DNA of 64,000 nucleotides from Chondrus crispus (GCF_000350225.1 NW_005179222.1:414958-478957), one strand, 5' to 3'; shown: positions 1 through 9,152, counted from the stretch's first letter. Notes: generated by a model not told the origin, from the sequence alone. Numbers and translations are program-made.

Positions 1-3000
1 GGTTGTGTGACCTTGTTCCATTGGAGTCAGAGAAGGGTTACAAGTCGACATTTTAAAACGGTCAAGCACATTTGATGCATACTTAGTTTGAGTGAGACTC
101 AACGTCTTGGCGCTGCGATCCCTTTGAATTTCAAGACCAATGCAGACTTTTGCTTCACCAAGGTCTTTCATCTCAAACCGTTTATTAAGCTCTCCCTTCA
201 TCCATTTGATGGCATCGATATCACTACGGGCGAGTAACAAGTCATCGACATAAAGTGCAATCAGCATGATAGTGTTACGGATGCGTTTAATGTAGAGACA
301 AGGATCACTACGCGAAGTCTCGAATCCCAATTCACCAATTAAGAAATCATCCACTTTGGCATGCCATTGACGATGTGCTTGTTTAAGACCGTAAAGTGCT
401 TTCAAAAGTTTACACACGTGGTCACTTTTGCTTTTGTCAATGCACCCTTCGGGTTGCTCCATGTAGATGTCTTCATCCAAGTCGCCGTTCAAAAACGCAG
501 TCACGACATCCATCTGATGAAGTTCGAGGTCGTAATGAGCAACTAAAGCAAGAAGTAGACGAATAGTGGTAAACTTTATGACAGGGGCATATGTCTCAGT
601 ATAGTCAAGACCTTGCACTTGCTGGAATCCACGAGCAACAAGTCTGGCTTTTGCACTTTTAACTATATTGCCATTTGCATCAGGCAGTTGCTTGACATTG
701 AAAACCCATCGAGATGTCAAGATGTTTGACGCCTCAGATCGAGGAACAAGTTTCCAAGTCCGATTCTTAGTCTGCGAGGCAAGTTCTTTGTCAATGCCGG
801 TCTGCCAAAATGCAGCTCTAGGACCGTTGGTTGCCTGGTTGAAAGTCTTGGGACCTTCAATAGCGACATGCGCATGTGAAAGAAGAGCAGCTGCAAAGTT
901 GCTCCTCCACCATGATGCGGGAGGTCTGCTGACTCGAGACGATCTTCGCACAGCTGGAGTCGGAGGAGTGACATTCGGAGTTTCGACGGCAGTTGGTACA
1001 TCATCTTCATCTTCATCATTCTCACTTACAGAATGAGCACCATCGTTTTCAAGAACCTCCTCCGAAACTTCATCCTCTTCAGAACCGACCTCATCCGTAT
1101 TTGGGGTATCAGCTGTATTTCCATTGTCGCCATCGAGCAGTACAACGTCAACATCAGAGTTGATTGAATCACCTTCGTGTGCATGAATGTCATGCATACC
1201 ACATGTCGATTCATCAAACTTGACATCCCGTGACACAACAATTTTATTCAACTCTCCGTCCCAAAGTTTGTATGCCTTACTGCATTGCGAGTACCCAAGA
1301 AACATCGCTTCACGCGCTCGCAAGTCCAGCTTACGGAGCTCTAATTTTGGTAATGTATACCAACACTTTGACCCAAATACTCGCAAATGGCCAACATTTG
1401 GAGTGGAATTCATCCAAATGTGGTGCGGAGTTGTATTAACGGGCAAAGCGCGTGAAGTAACTCGATTACGTACATATACCGAAGTGGCAAGAGCCTCGGC
1501 CCAGAATCGCTTACTGACCTGTTTATGAGAAAGCATTGAGCGGACAAGATCAATCAAAGTTCGATTTAAACGTTCAGCAACACCGTTTTGTTCAGGGGTG
1601 TACGCCGTTGTGAGTTGGTGCTGCGTACCGTTTAAATCTAAATGCGACTTGAATTCCGTCGACAAGTACTCTCCCCCTCGATCAGTGCGAAGCACCTTTA
1701 CTTTGCGACCAGTGTGGGTTTGAGCCAACTTTTCATACAACTTGTATTTTGCAAACGCCTCAGATTTATTTCTCATCGTGTACACAACTACCCAGTTCGA
1801 GTGATCATCTACAAATGTAATGAAGTATCTGGAACCACCAATGGACTGTACTTCGAGCGGACCGCAAACGTCAGAATGTACCAAGTCAAGACAGTTCTGT
1901 GCTCGAGACGATGATCGCTGTTTCGGGATTACTGATCGCGTTGCTTTGCCAAACACACACGCAGGACAAATGGGAGAGTGATTGTCAGACTTCGGATTCA
2001 TTGCACTGATGACATCGCTTTGACGAACGTTGATGCCATTTACCACATTATTGTGAATCATTGATGCGATTCCTTGTACATTAACATGGGCCATGCGTTC
2101 ATGTAGCGTCTGCAGGGTAACTACGTGAGCAGAAAAGGTTTCATTCATGACGTCAAGTATGTACAAATCCCCAACTTGACTCGCTGTGGCAACTACAGTT
2201 GGTCCTGCAGTAACGCGGCATTTCTCATTTTCAAATGACACTTGCAAACCCTTCGAAACCATTTGGCTAACAGACAGTAGCGAATATCCGAAATCAGGGA
2301 CATGCAAAACGTTTGACAATTTGCAAGGATGGGGACTACCGTTGACGTTCAACATGAATTCGACCTCTCCGCGCCCAGCGACATTAGCTCTAGCCTTCGT
2401 GCCCATCTCGACTGATCCAGATTGCATCTGTTCATACGTAACGAACAAAGAGCGATCAAACGTAATGTGAGCGCTGCAACCGGAATCGACAAGCCATGAC
2501 CTTGCGTTTGCAGCCCTCTTTTCTGGAGTGGAAGTCGAAAGCAAGCAAGTAAAGTCACTCTCCCCAAAGGCAGCAGTAGAATTGTCATCTCGAGAAACGA
2601 ATGCACTTGGCTTTAAGCCAGTGTTGCGTGACCGAAACCCATCTGGCGGTGCAGGTCGGCGCCCATTCACGTCCTTGCCCCAGCAACGCCCTGCAGTATG
2701 CCCATGTCTATTGCAATTCGTACATTTCATATCGCGTCGAATAGGCATACGATTGACAAGTGCAGGTGCATGTGGTGATGAAGCAGAAGCGGTCTTCATG
2801 CTCTCTCGTTGTTCTTCTTGCAGCAGACGACTCTTCACAAACTCGAGTCCAAACACTTTATCTTCATTACCAAGTGCGTCAAGAGCAACAATCAAGTTAT
2901 CGAATCGTGGAGGCAAGCCATTCAACACAGCCATTGCAATTTCTTTATCGTCAATCTCAACACTCATTGACTGCAATCTGGCAGCAAGTTGCTTCACACG

Positions 3001-3378
3001 ATTGATGAACACGAGCACTTTCTCGGATGGGAGCATGGATACAGTGTAAAAGTCGCGACGGGCGGCAAGTTTGTTGAGCAAAGTATGACGCTCAAACACA
3101 TTCAGAATTGCTTCCCATGTCTCTTTCGCACTGCTACACCCTCGCACATGTTGCAAGTAGTCATCAGACAGCGTGAGTCCGATGACTGCCTTTGCTTTTG
3201 CGTCACCACGGATCCATTTTCTCCGGTCATCTGACGTCGCATTCTCAGGGATATCATCAAAAACGTATTGATCGACATCTCGGAGAGCAAGCAGTAGCTG
3301 GATTTTCTGCTTCCAGATGTAAAAGTTAGATGCGGTCAGCTTCTCGATTCTGACCGATCCAGAGCTTTGGTCATCCAT
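1..3378 (-). CDS. A0: family A copia Gag-Pol polyprotein, 3' end outside window
   Basis: Copia-type polyprotein read leftward from the ATG at 3376-3378 (protein begins MDDQSSGSV). The frame covers exactly 1,126 codons to position 1 and appears open, but has no stop inside the window. Domains in order: Gag with a CCHC knuckle (CTNCNRHGH...CW, near 2,690-2,735), protease with an LVDSGCSAH active site (near 2,485), integrase with an HHCC region and D-D-E residues (near 1,890, 1,680, 1,580), and reverse transcriptase with YVDD (near 245-255). RNaseH lies beyond the edge. The sequence is nearly identical to A1 and A2. A 6-bp in-frame deletion sits in the Pro-Thr linker near 960. The first ATG was chosen because the open frame upstream of it has only TTG. 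Possibly functional, but the 3' half and LTR are not visible. Confidence 0.8.
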   Translation of the reverse strand, partial: MDDQSSGSVRIEKLTASNFYIWKQKIQLLLALRDVDQYVFDDIPENATSDDRRKWIRGDAKAKAVIGLTLSDDYLQHVRGCSSAKETWEAILNVFERHTLLNKLAARRDFYTVSMLPSEKVLVFINRVKQLAARLQSMSVEIDDKEIAMAVLNGLPPRFDNLIVALDALGNEDKVFGLEFVKSRLLQEEQRESMKTASASSPHAPALVNRMPIRRDMKCTNCNRHGHTAGRCWGKDVNGRRPAPPDGFRSRNTGLKPSAFVSRDDNSTAAFGESDFTCLLSTSTPEKRAANARSWLVDSGCSAHITFDRSLFVTYEQMQSGSVEMGTKARANVAGRGEVEFMLNVNGSPHPCKLSNVLHVPDFGYSLLSVSQMVSKGLQVSFENEKCRVTAGPTVVATASQVGDLYILDVMNETFSAHVVTLQTLHERMAHVNVQGIASMIHNNVVNGINVRQSDVISAMNPKSDNHSPICPACVFGKATRSVIPKQRSSSRAQNCLDLVHSDVCGPLEVQSIGGSRYFITFVDDHSNWVVVYTMRNKSEAFAKYKLYEKLAQTHTGRKVKVLRTDRGGEYLSTEFKSHLDLNGTQHQLTTAYTPEQNGVAERLNRTLIDLVRSMLSHKQVSKRFWAEALATSVYVRNRVTSRALPVNTTPHHIWMNSTPNVGHLRVFGSKCWYTLPKLELRKLDLRAREAMFLGYSQCSKAYKLWDGELNKIVVSRDVKFDESTCGMHDIHAHEGDSINSDVDVVLLDGDNGNTADTPNTDEVGSEEDEVSEEVLENDGAHSVSENDEDEDDVPTAVETPNVTPPTPAVRRSSRVSRPPASWWRSNFAAALLSHAHVAIEGPKTFNQATNGPRAAFWQTGIDKELASQTKNRTWKLVPRSEASNILTSRWVFNVKQLPDANGNIVKSAKARLVARGFQQVQGLDYTETYAPVIKFTTIRLLLALVAHYDLELHQMDVVTAFLNGDLDEDIYMEQPEGCIDKSKSDHVCKLLKALYGLKQAHRQWHAKVDDFLIGELGFETSRSDPCLYIKRIRNTIMLIALYVDDLLLARSDIDAIKWMKGELNKRFEMKDLGEAKVCIGLEIQRDRSAKTLSLTQTKYASNVLDRFKMSTCNPSLTPMEQGHTT

Positions 3379-3546
3379 TTCGCCGAATGGATGTACCCTT
3401 CGAGTATACAAGGTCTTCTGTTCCGGGATCCCAAGCCGTTAACCGATAGTCAACACAATGGCAAGCCCACCCGTAAAAGAAGTTTGTAGCAATTACTCGG
3501 AAACGTTCTTGGTGCTTGTTCCCGGCGGAGTGGAACAAGCGTATTC
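3379..3546 (-). other. A0 leader, proximal part, cut by the B1 LTR
   Basis: Non-coding family A leader just upstream of gag. It contains the conserved pre-gag block (3424-3488, reverse orientation; core GACTATCGGTTAACGGC). It stops abruptly at TATTC (3542-3546), where the family B LTR starts. Compared with the A1 leader near 16,300, about 1 kb of leader plus the 5' LTR are missing on this side, so A0 is split or truncated by the B1 insertion. Confidence 0.75.
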
Positions 3547-3709
3547 TATTGAAAATGTGCGACCACATGCTGTTATCTGAAAAGGTCAAAATCGAGTGAC
3601 ACGTGTACATGACTGCACGGTCCGGGCGCTCTTACCCATATCACGACATGACACGTGTAAAATCCCAGATTTTGGGGTTCCGGGGACGAAAGTGGCCCCT
3701 CGGAGGGTC

Positions 3710-3821
3710 ATGCAAATTTGCATAGTTTTGCCAAGTGGAACCTTGGCCCGTAGCACTATAGACTACACAGGAAATACTGCAATTCTATTGGCCCTCAGGT
3801 CTAATGCTGCAAATCTATTGG
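3710..3821 (+). promoter_or_regulatory. Family B U3 module: octamer palindrome and two inverted CCAAT boxes
   Basis: ATGCAAATTTGCAT (3710-3723) is a perfect 14-bp palindrome containing ATGCAAAT on both strands. ATTGG (inverted CCAAT) occurs at 3787-3791 and 3817-3821, each inside a near-repeat of the form CTGCAA(A/T)TCTATTGG. The arrangement is kept in the divergent B LTR at 34.5-35.7 kb, which suggests function. Binding proteins are unknown. Confidence 0.5.
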
Positions 3822-3959
3822 TCGAGCGTTGTCCACGTGTGCGTCATTGGCCTTGTGATGTACTTTAAATGGCCTGTTTATGCCATAATTACGTTGTTTT
3901 GGGGTTTCAAGTGGTTTGCCATGGTTGTAATGGGTAATTGCATGGGGCCCCCGGGCGGG

Positions 3960-4045
3960 ACACATGTATGCCGTGTACACATGTACACGTCGCCAGGTGG
4001 ATTCGTGTACGTACACATGTACACGCATCCAGGTGTATGCACATG
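3960..4045 (+). promoter_or_regulatory. Family B U3 GTGTACAC palindrome array
   Basis: CGTGTACACATGTACACG (3972-3989) is a perfect 8-bp inverted repeat with a 2-nt centre. GTGTACGTACAC (4005-4016) is a perfect 12-bp palindrome. Further CAGGTG/CACATG pieces follow. This resembles an enhancer with repeated sites for dimeric factors. It recurs in the other B LTRs with small changes. Confidence 0.45.
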
Positions 4046-4699
4046 AGGGTTTACAGTTTTACAGTGTCAGACTGTTTGCGATCCTGCGCGTGTCCGAGTA
4101 CAGTACATGTGAATCAAAAGTACAACAAGTACTTCTCGCGAGAGGAATACAGTTGTGCGATTATTCTGTGTACGCGTCACGCTGTATGCGAGTCTTGCGT
4201 GAGCACGCGCCGTTGCACTGTGCTCTCGTCATGGTGCGCCGTTGGATGCAAGTTCATGACAGTACTCGTGTGATTTACATGTATTCTCATGTGAGTTGTG
4301 TAGAAAGTCTGGATGCACATTGTTATAACTTGCCATAATTATCTGACAGTGCTTGGCGAAATTAGTAAGGTGAGAAACAAGGATACGTATGGCGATTGTG
4401 ATATGAAAGACGTTTGCGTTGTTGGAAATAGACAAGTGCCAAGTTGTTCGTTGCACAACAATGAAGTCTGGCATGACTGGATGCAGATTAGTAAGGTGTG
4501 AAACAGTTGCATGCATAGGGCCATGGTTTACAGTCATTTGGAATGTGTAGAAATAGTTGTGAGCTAATAGTTACGAATCGATTCGTAAGGTGGAAATCAA
4601 ACAGTATGGTCGGGCCACAAGAGGACCGCGCTTGGTCGCGCATAGTAGAGTATGGTTTACTGGGAGTCGGAGTAGAGCGATAGTGTAGCACTCGAAGTG

Positions 4700-4733
4700 T
4701 ATAAGTATCGCAGGAAAACGGCTTCAAAGTAAA
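4700..4733 (+). promoter_or_regulatory. Family B LTR core promoter
   Basis: TATAAGTA at 4700-4707, followed 25 bp downstream by CAAAGTAAA (4725-4733), a likely start region. The same pair (TATAAGTA, then CAAAGTAAA after 27 bp) occurs in family A LTRs (15237 and 15264). TATAAGTA is also present in family C LTRs. R-U5 would then be about 80 nt. Confidence 0.6.
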
Positions 4734-4809
4734 CCTCGGCACCAACTCCTTCACTCACACACATCAACCTGCCTTCCTTCTTTCCCTTGCCCCTCCGAAC
4801 CTACCTTTA

Positions 4810-4823
4810 GGTTATGGGCCCAG
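4810..4823 (+). other. B1 primer-binding site, half initiator tRNA-Met type
   Basis: GGTTATGGGCCCAG directly follows the LTR. It is the reverse complement of CTGGGCCCATAACC, the anticodon arm of eukaryotic initiator tRNA-Met (CAT inside). Drosophila copia is primed from the same internal tRNA position rather than from the CCA end. Confidence 0.85.
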
Positions 4824-5186
4824 TCCCTCGCTGTCGTTTCACTGCATGAGTCTGTCGTTCTCGTTCCGTTGTTTCTGCCGTCGTTGTCGCTGTCGTTTTC
4901 GCTGCCGTTTCTCGTCGTTCTTTCCGCTGGTCTTCTCGCTGTCGTTGTCGCTCTCGTTCTTGCCGTCGTTCTTGGTTTTGGTTTTCGCTGCTGCTGTCGT
5001 TCTTGCTCTCTTGTGTGAATTGGTTTTGGTCATCGCCCCCGCTGTCTTCGTTGTCTTCGTTCTTGGTTTGGCTTTTGTTCTTGCTGTGGTTCTTGCTGCT
5101 GTCTCTGTCTTTGGTCTTCGTCTTCGTTTCCGCTCCCGCTACCGCCGTCGTCGTCAACCTCGCATTTGGTTTTTCTTCGTTCTCTC
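4824..5186 (+). other. B1 leader: pyrimidine-rich TCGTT repeat tract
   Basis: About 360 nt of imperfect GTCGTTCTCGTT-like runs, nearly devoid of A on this strand. Long ORFs exist on both strands only because the composition excludes stops (Ser/Phe/Arg-rich one way, Lys/Glu/Gln-rich the other), so I do not call them genes. The tract lies just upstream of the splice donor of the leader gene and may serve as untranslated leader or splicing enhancer. Confidence 0.6.
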
Positions 5187-5858
5187 ATGCAAAGTAAGTT
5201 TTGAGTTTCTTTCCATTTCCTACACATCTAAGTGATTGTCTTTGCACGTTTTGGTGGTTCTTAAGAGCAATAATTCCAAAATCTGTTACTGACGATTATC
5301 TTCATATTCCTTATTGTGAATACCTGTTTTTACGGGGTTGTGTTAGATCTGGAATTAGTACCAGTGCGCTCTGCGCCTGGGAAGCTGGTCACCGGTCGAA
5401 CGGTTCGGACATCGGAGGTCGTATCCGTTGAGGTGCTTGAGCCTGAGGATCAACCTTCACCTCGGCTCGCGCTTCCGGGTCCGTCCTCGACTTGCGCACC
5501 ATATAGGATTCCTCGTATTCCGCGCTCTGTTCCCGCACCAATAAAGAGAACTACGCATCGACTTTCTGCTGGGAAAGCGGCTGCTCTCGCGGATAAGCAG
5601 TTCAAGCGTGAGCGCAAGAGGAATCGTAAGGTGTGCCCGCGGTATAAGCGGTATTGTAAAGTGTGCGGCGTTAGTGGCAATAGTGCGAAGGCTTTTTACG
5701 ACCACATTCAGTCTAGGTCTCATCGCATTCAAGTTGCCAACGCTAAGGAGACTCCGCGTTGTATCCCTTGCAATCGCGTCTTTGAGTCTCACGGGCACCT
5801 GAAGTGCCACGAGAACGGTGCCGCACACTTAAAGGTAGTTTGTGAACAGAATAGTTAG
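5187..5858 (+). CDS. Spliced accessory double zinc-finger protein of family B (copy 1)
   Basis: Proposed CDS is 5187-5193 joined to 5347-5858, 519 nt, 172 aa. The 512-nt open frame has no ATG of its own (its tracked start at 5316 is GTG). The ATG at 5187 is followed by six nucleotides and GTAAGT. Joining at TTAG (5343-5346) restores phase exactly. The N-terminal half is Pro/Val-rich, then comes a basic stretch (KRERKRNRK), then two fingers: CKVC-x12-H-x5-H and CIPC-x12-H-x5-H, both U1/JAZ spacing, a class that often binds double-stranded RNA. It sits between the PBS and gag. Function is unknown; genomic-RNA binding, export, packaging or silencing suppression are possible. Five copies in the window keep the frame and splice sites. 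Confidence 0.72.
5194..5346 (+). other. Intron of the leader zinc-finger gene (153 nt)
   Basis: GTAAGT donor (5194-5199), branch-like TTACTGAC (5286-5293), pyrimidine-rich stretch and TTAG acceptor ending at 5346. The same sites occur at 36151-36303, 43770-43922, 58420-58572 and, on the minus strand, 27547-27699. Retention in a retroelement means the packaged RNA is not fully spliced. Confidence 0.65.
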
Positions 5859-5930
5859 GGATTTCATCCAAATAAATTCACATATCTGTTCGCAAATTTC
5901 TCCTAGTGCAACTTCATAGTAACCATATCG

Positions 5931-5995
5931 AACTTCTTAGACGGGTGGGCTTGCCATTGTGTTGACTATCGGTTAACGGCTTGGGATCCCCGAAC
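5931..5995 (+). promoter_or_regulatory. Conserved 65-nt pre-gag block
   Basis: Sequence from AACTTCTTA through ACGGGTGGGCTTGCCATTG and GACTATCGGTTAACGGC to GGATCCC. It is nearly identical in families A and B although their other leader sequence differs. Other copies: 3424-3488(-), 16363-16427, 23564-23628(-), 26898-26962(-), 36888-36952, 44507-44571, 47313-47377, 59157-59221. It lies 30-50 nt before the gag ATG. Candidate packaging, dimerisation (GTTAAC and GGATCC are palindromes), translation or splice-branch signal. Confidence 0.6.
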
Positions 5996-6030
5996 GGATT
6001 TTCAAATACTTGAAGTTTATTTGCACTAAA

Positions 6031-7905
6031 ATGGAAGATCAAGGAGGAGGAGGATCCATCAGAATCGACAAACTGACGGACTCCAACTTCTACGTGTGGA
6101 AGCAGAAAATACAACTTCTGCTTGCTCTACGTGATGTTGACCAATACATCGTTGACGGAAGAGTTCCAAGTGAGGAACGCGCGGAAGAGCGTAAGAAGTG
6201 GATCAGAGGTGACAGTAAAGCTAAAGCACTGATTGGTCTCTCCCTATCAGATGAGCATCTTGAGCATGTACGTGATGTTGATACTGCTCATGAGATGTGG
6301 GAAGTTATTGTCAACGTGTTTGAGAGGCACACTTTGCTGAACAAACTAGCTGCACGTCGTGAGTTCTACACTGTGAAGATGCTTTCCGGTGAAAAGGTGC
6401 TTGCATACATCAATCGTGTCAAGCAGCTGGCAGCCATCCTCAAGTCAATGAGCGTAAACATCGATGACAAGGAGATGGCCATGGCAGTGCTCAACGGTCT
6501 GCCTGCCCGTTTCGAGGCTCTCATCGTTGCACTTGATGCTCTCGGTAATGAGGAAAAGATATTCAGTTTGGACTTTGTGAAAAGTCGTCTGCTACAGGAA
6601 GAGCAACGAGCAAACATGAAGTCTAGCTCCTCACAGACATCGGCTCTGGTTAATCGTGCCCCGAACAATCGGGACATAAACGATCACAAATGCACGAACT
6701 GCGGTCATACAGGCCATTCGGCAACCCGCTCCTGGGGAAAGGATTTGAATGGGCGTCGCCCGGCTCCTCCTAGCGGATATAAACCGCGTATGTCTCAGCG
6801 GAAACAATCTGCATTTATCACACAGAAACCTGATCCCGACATGGTTGTAAACAGCGTCGACTTCACATGTCTGATGTCGAAAGCTTCGCACACGAACGAT
6901 ATGGAGATGTCGCCTTCGTGGCTCGTAGATTCAGCTTGTACAGCTCATATTACATATGACCGATCTCTGTTTGCAACGTATGAGCCACTTGAATCCGCCT
7001 CTGTTCAGATGGGAACCAAGGCTAGTGCAAAGGTTGCCGGCCGTGGTGACGTTCACTTGAAGTTAAATGTGAATGGCCGCATCGAACCGTGCAAGTTGAC
7101 GGATGTATTGCACGTTCCGGACTTTGCGTTCTCTCTGCTCTCTGTCAGTCGAATGACTGAACTTGGACTAAAAGTTGGGTTCGAAAATGGAAAATGCATG
7201 ATCAGACGAGGCTCAACTGTAGTGGCGACTGCGACATTGGTTGGAGAACTTTACGTTCTCGACATCGTCAGTGACATCGGATCTGCACATGCTGCCACCT
7301 TGCAAACGTGGCATGAGCGCTTTGCACATGTGCATTCTCAAGGTATTGCTTCGATGATTCGTGACAATGTGGTAAGTGGAGTCAAACTACTTGGTAATGA
7401 GGCTAACAAAATCAATAATACTGACAATGATTGCATCTCTGAAAAATGTTCTGCGTGCGTCTACGGCAAAGCCACTCGATCTGTGATCCCAAAAGAGCGG
7501 TCCTCGAGGCGGGCATACTTCTGTCTAGACTTAGTTCACTCTGATGTTTGTGGCCCCTTAGAGGTGCAGTCCATTGGTGGTGCCAAGTACTTCATTACCT
7601 TCATAGATGATCACTCAAACTGGTCAGTAGTGTACCCTATGCACTATAAATCAGAAGCATTTGAACGATACATGCCTATTCGACGTGATATGAGATGTAC
7701 GAACTGTAATCGACATGGACACACCGCAGCACGTTGCTGGGGCAAGGATGTGAATGAGTTTAAGTCTTTTCTGATTGCAAATGGTACTCAGCATCCAATG
7801 ACGACCGCGTACACACCGGAGCAAAATGGCGTCGCCGAGCTGCCTTTGCTGAAAGCGACTTTACATGCCTGCTTTCGACTTCTTCTCCCGAAAAGAAGGC
7901 AGTGA
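6031..7905 (+). pseudogene. B1 Gag-PR-IN, recombinant polyprotein
   Basis: Starts at the MEDQGGGG ATG (6031). Gag, a CCHC knuckle with its third Cys region altered (ATRSWG instead of ATRCWG), protease (LVDSACTAH), and integrase HHCC plus the first catalytic Asp region are family B. At 7672 the sequence switches to the family A zinc knuckle (to about 7755), returns to family B integrase (7756-7839, including TPEQNGVAE), then enters family A sequence in another frame and stops at 7905. The integrase segment holding the second catalytic Asp is lost. It cannot encode a working integrase and has no RT. Confidence 0.85.
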
Positions 7906-9152
7906 ACGCAGGGTCATGGCTTGTGGATTCCGGTTGCAGTGCCCACATTACATTTGATCGCTCTTTGTTCGTTACTTATGAACAGATGCAATCTGGATCA
8001 GTCGAGATGGGCACGAAGGCTAGAGCCAATGTCGCTGGTCGTGGTGAGGTAGAATTCATGTTGAACGTCAATGGTAGTCCACATCCTTGCAAATTGTCCA
8101 ACGTTTTGCATGTCCCTGATTTCGGATACTCGCTTCTGTCTGTTAGCCAAATCGTTTCAAAGGGCTTGCAAGTGTCATTTGAAAAAGACAAATGCATCGT
8201 TACTGCAGGACCAACTCTAGTTGCCACAGCTAGTCAAGTTGGGGATTTATTCATACTTGATGTCATGAATGAAACTTTCTCTGCTCATGTAGTTACCTTG
8301 CAGACGCTACATGAACGAATGGCCCATGTTAACGTACAAGGAATCGCATCAATGATTCACAATAATGTGGTAAGTGGCATCAACGTTCGTCAAAGCGATG
8401 TCATCAGAGCAATGAATCGAAAGTCTGACAATCACTCTCTCGTTTGTCCTGCGTGTGTGTTCGGCAAAGCAACGCGATCAGTAATCCCGAAACAGCGATC
8501 ATCGTCTCGAGCACAGAACTGTCTTGACTTGGTACATTCTGACGTTTGCGGTCCGCTCGAAGTACAGTCCATTGGTGGTTCGAGATACTTCATTACATTT
8601 GTAGATGATCACTCGAACTGGGTAGTTGTGTACACGATGCGAAATAAATCTGAGGCCTTTGCAAAATACAAGTTGTATGAACAGTTTGCCCAAACGCACA
8701 CTGGTCGCAAAGTGAAGGTGCTTCGCACTGATCGAGGGGGAGAGTACTTGTCGACAGAATTCAAGTCATATTTGGATTCCAACGGTACCCAGCACCAGCT
8801 CACCACTGCCTACACACCTGAACAAAACGGTGTTGCTGAACGTTTAAATCGAACCTTGATTGATCTTGTCCGTTCCATGCTTTCTCATAAACAGGTCAGT
8901 AAACGATTCTGGGCAGAGGCTCTTGCCACTGCAGTATATGTACGCAATCGAGTTACTTCACGGGCTTTGCCAGTTAACACGACTCCCCATCACATTTGGA
9001 TGAAGTCAACTCCAAATGTTGGCCATTTGAGAGTATTTGGGTCAAAGTGTTGGTATACATTACCGAAATTAGAGCTCCGTAAGCTTGACTTGCGAGCGCG
9101 TGAAGCGATGTTTCTCGGTTATTCGCAATGCAGTAAAGCATACAAACTTCTT
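7840..9152 (+). pseudogene. Family A PR-IN fragment fused to B1
   Basis: Family A sequence running from the Gag/protease boundary through protease (LVDSGCSAH, about 7921) and integrase (CPACVFGKATR; DLVHSDVCGP; LRTDRGGEY; TPEQNGVAERLN) to the integrase C-terminus (CSKAYK). Open frame 7902-9206. The last 18 or so codons are read from family C LTR sequence. All three D-D-E residues are present, but there is no Gag start, RT or RNaseH. It joins C U5 at a 5-bp microhomology (AACTT). Confidence 0.85.

Larger units (their letters stand above)
3547..4809 (+). repeat. B1 5' LTR (family B, 1,263 bp)
   Basis: Begins TATTGAAAATGTGCGACC and ends CCTTTA immediately before the PBS. The same length recurs in the LTRs at 42123 and 56773. 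U3 carries GTGTAC/CACGTG palindromes, a 14-bp octamer-type palindrome and paired ATTGG boxes. A TATA box lies at 4700. The ORFs inside it are not conserved coding sequence. Confidence 0.9.
3547..9144 (+). mobile_element. B1: family B copia element, mosaic and truncated
   Basis: Starts with a complete B LTR inserted into the A0 leader (left flank TATTC). The PBS, zinc-finger leader gene, conserved pre-gag block and gag-PR-IN follow. From 7672 the body switches between family B and family A sequence, and it ends where family C U5 sequence begins (about 9145). No RT, RNaseH or matching 3' B LTR follows, so the copy cannot move by itself. Confidence 0.8.

Noticed and set aside
3938..4338. Cys/Arg-rich ORFs in B LTR U3
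   Set aside because: They overlap palindromic promoter repeats, overlap each other in different frames and lack conservation in the divergent LTR.
4807..5235. Long ORFs on both strands of the pyrimidine-rich leader (Ser/Phe/Arg-rich and Lys/Gln/Glu-rich products)
   Set aside because: Composition without stop codons explains them; no stable protein-like pattern. The same holds at 27666-28142, 35778-36184, 43327-43811, 57977-58461 and the A leaders.
5316..5346. GTG at 5316 as the start of the zinc-finger protein
   Set aside because: It lies inside the predicted intron; eukaryotic GTG starts are rare and the spliced ATG restores the frame in every copy.
5457..5828. 123-codon ORF antisense to the zinc-finger exon
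   Set aside because: Open in all copies only because the sense strand is conserved; no start context or recognisable domain.
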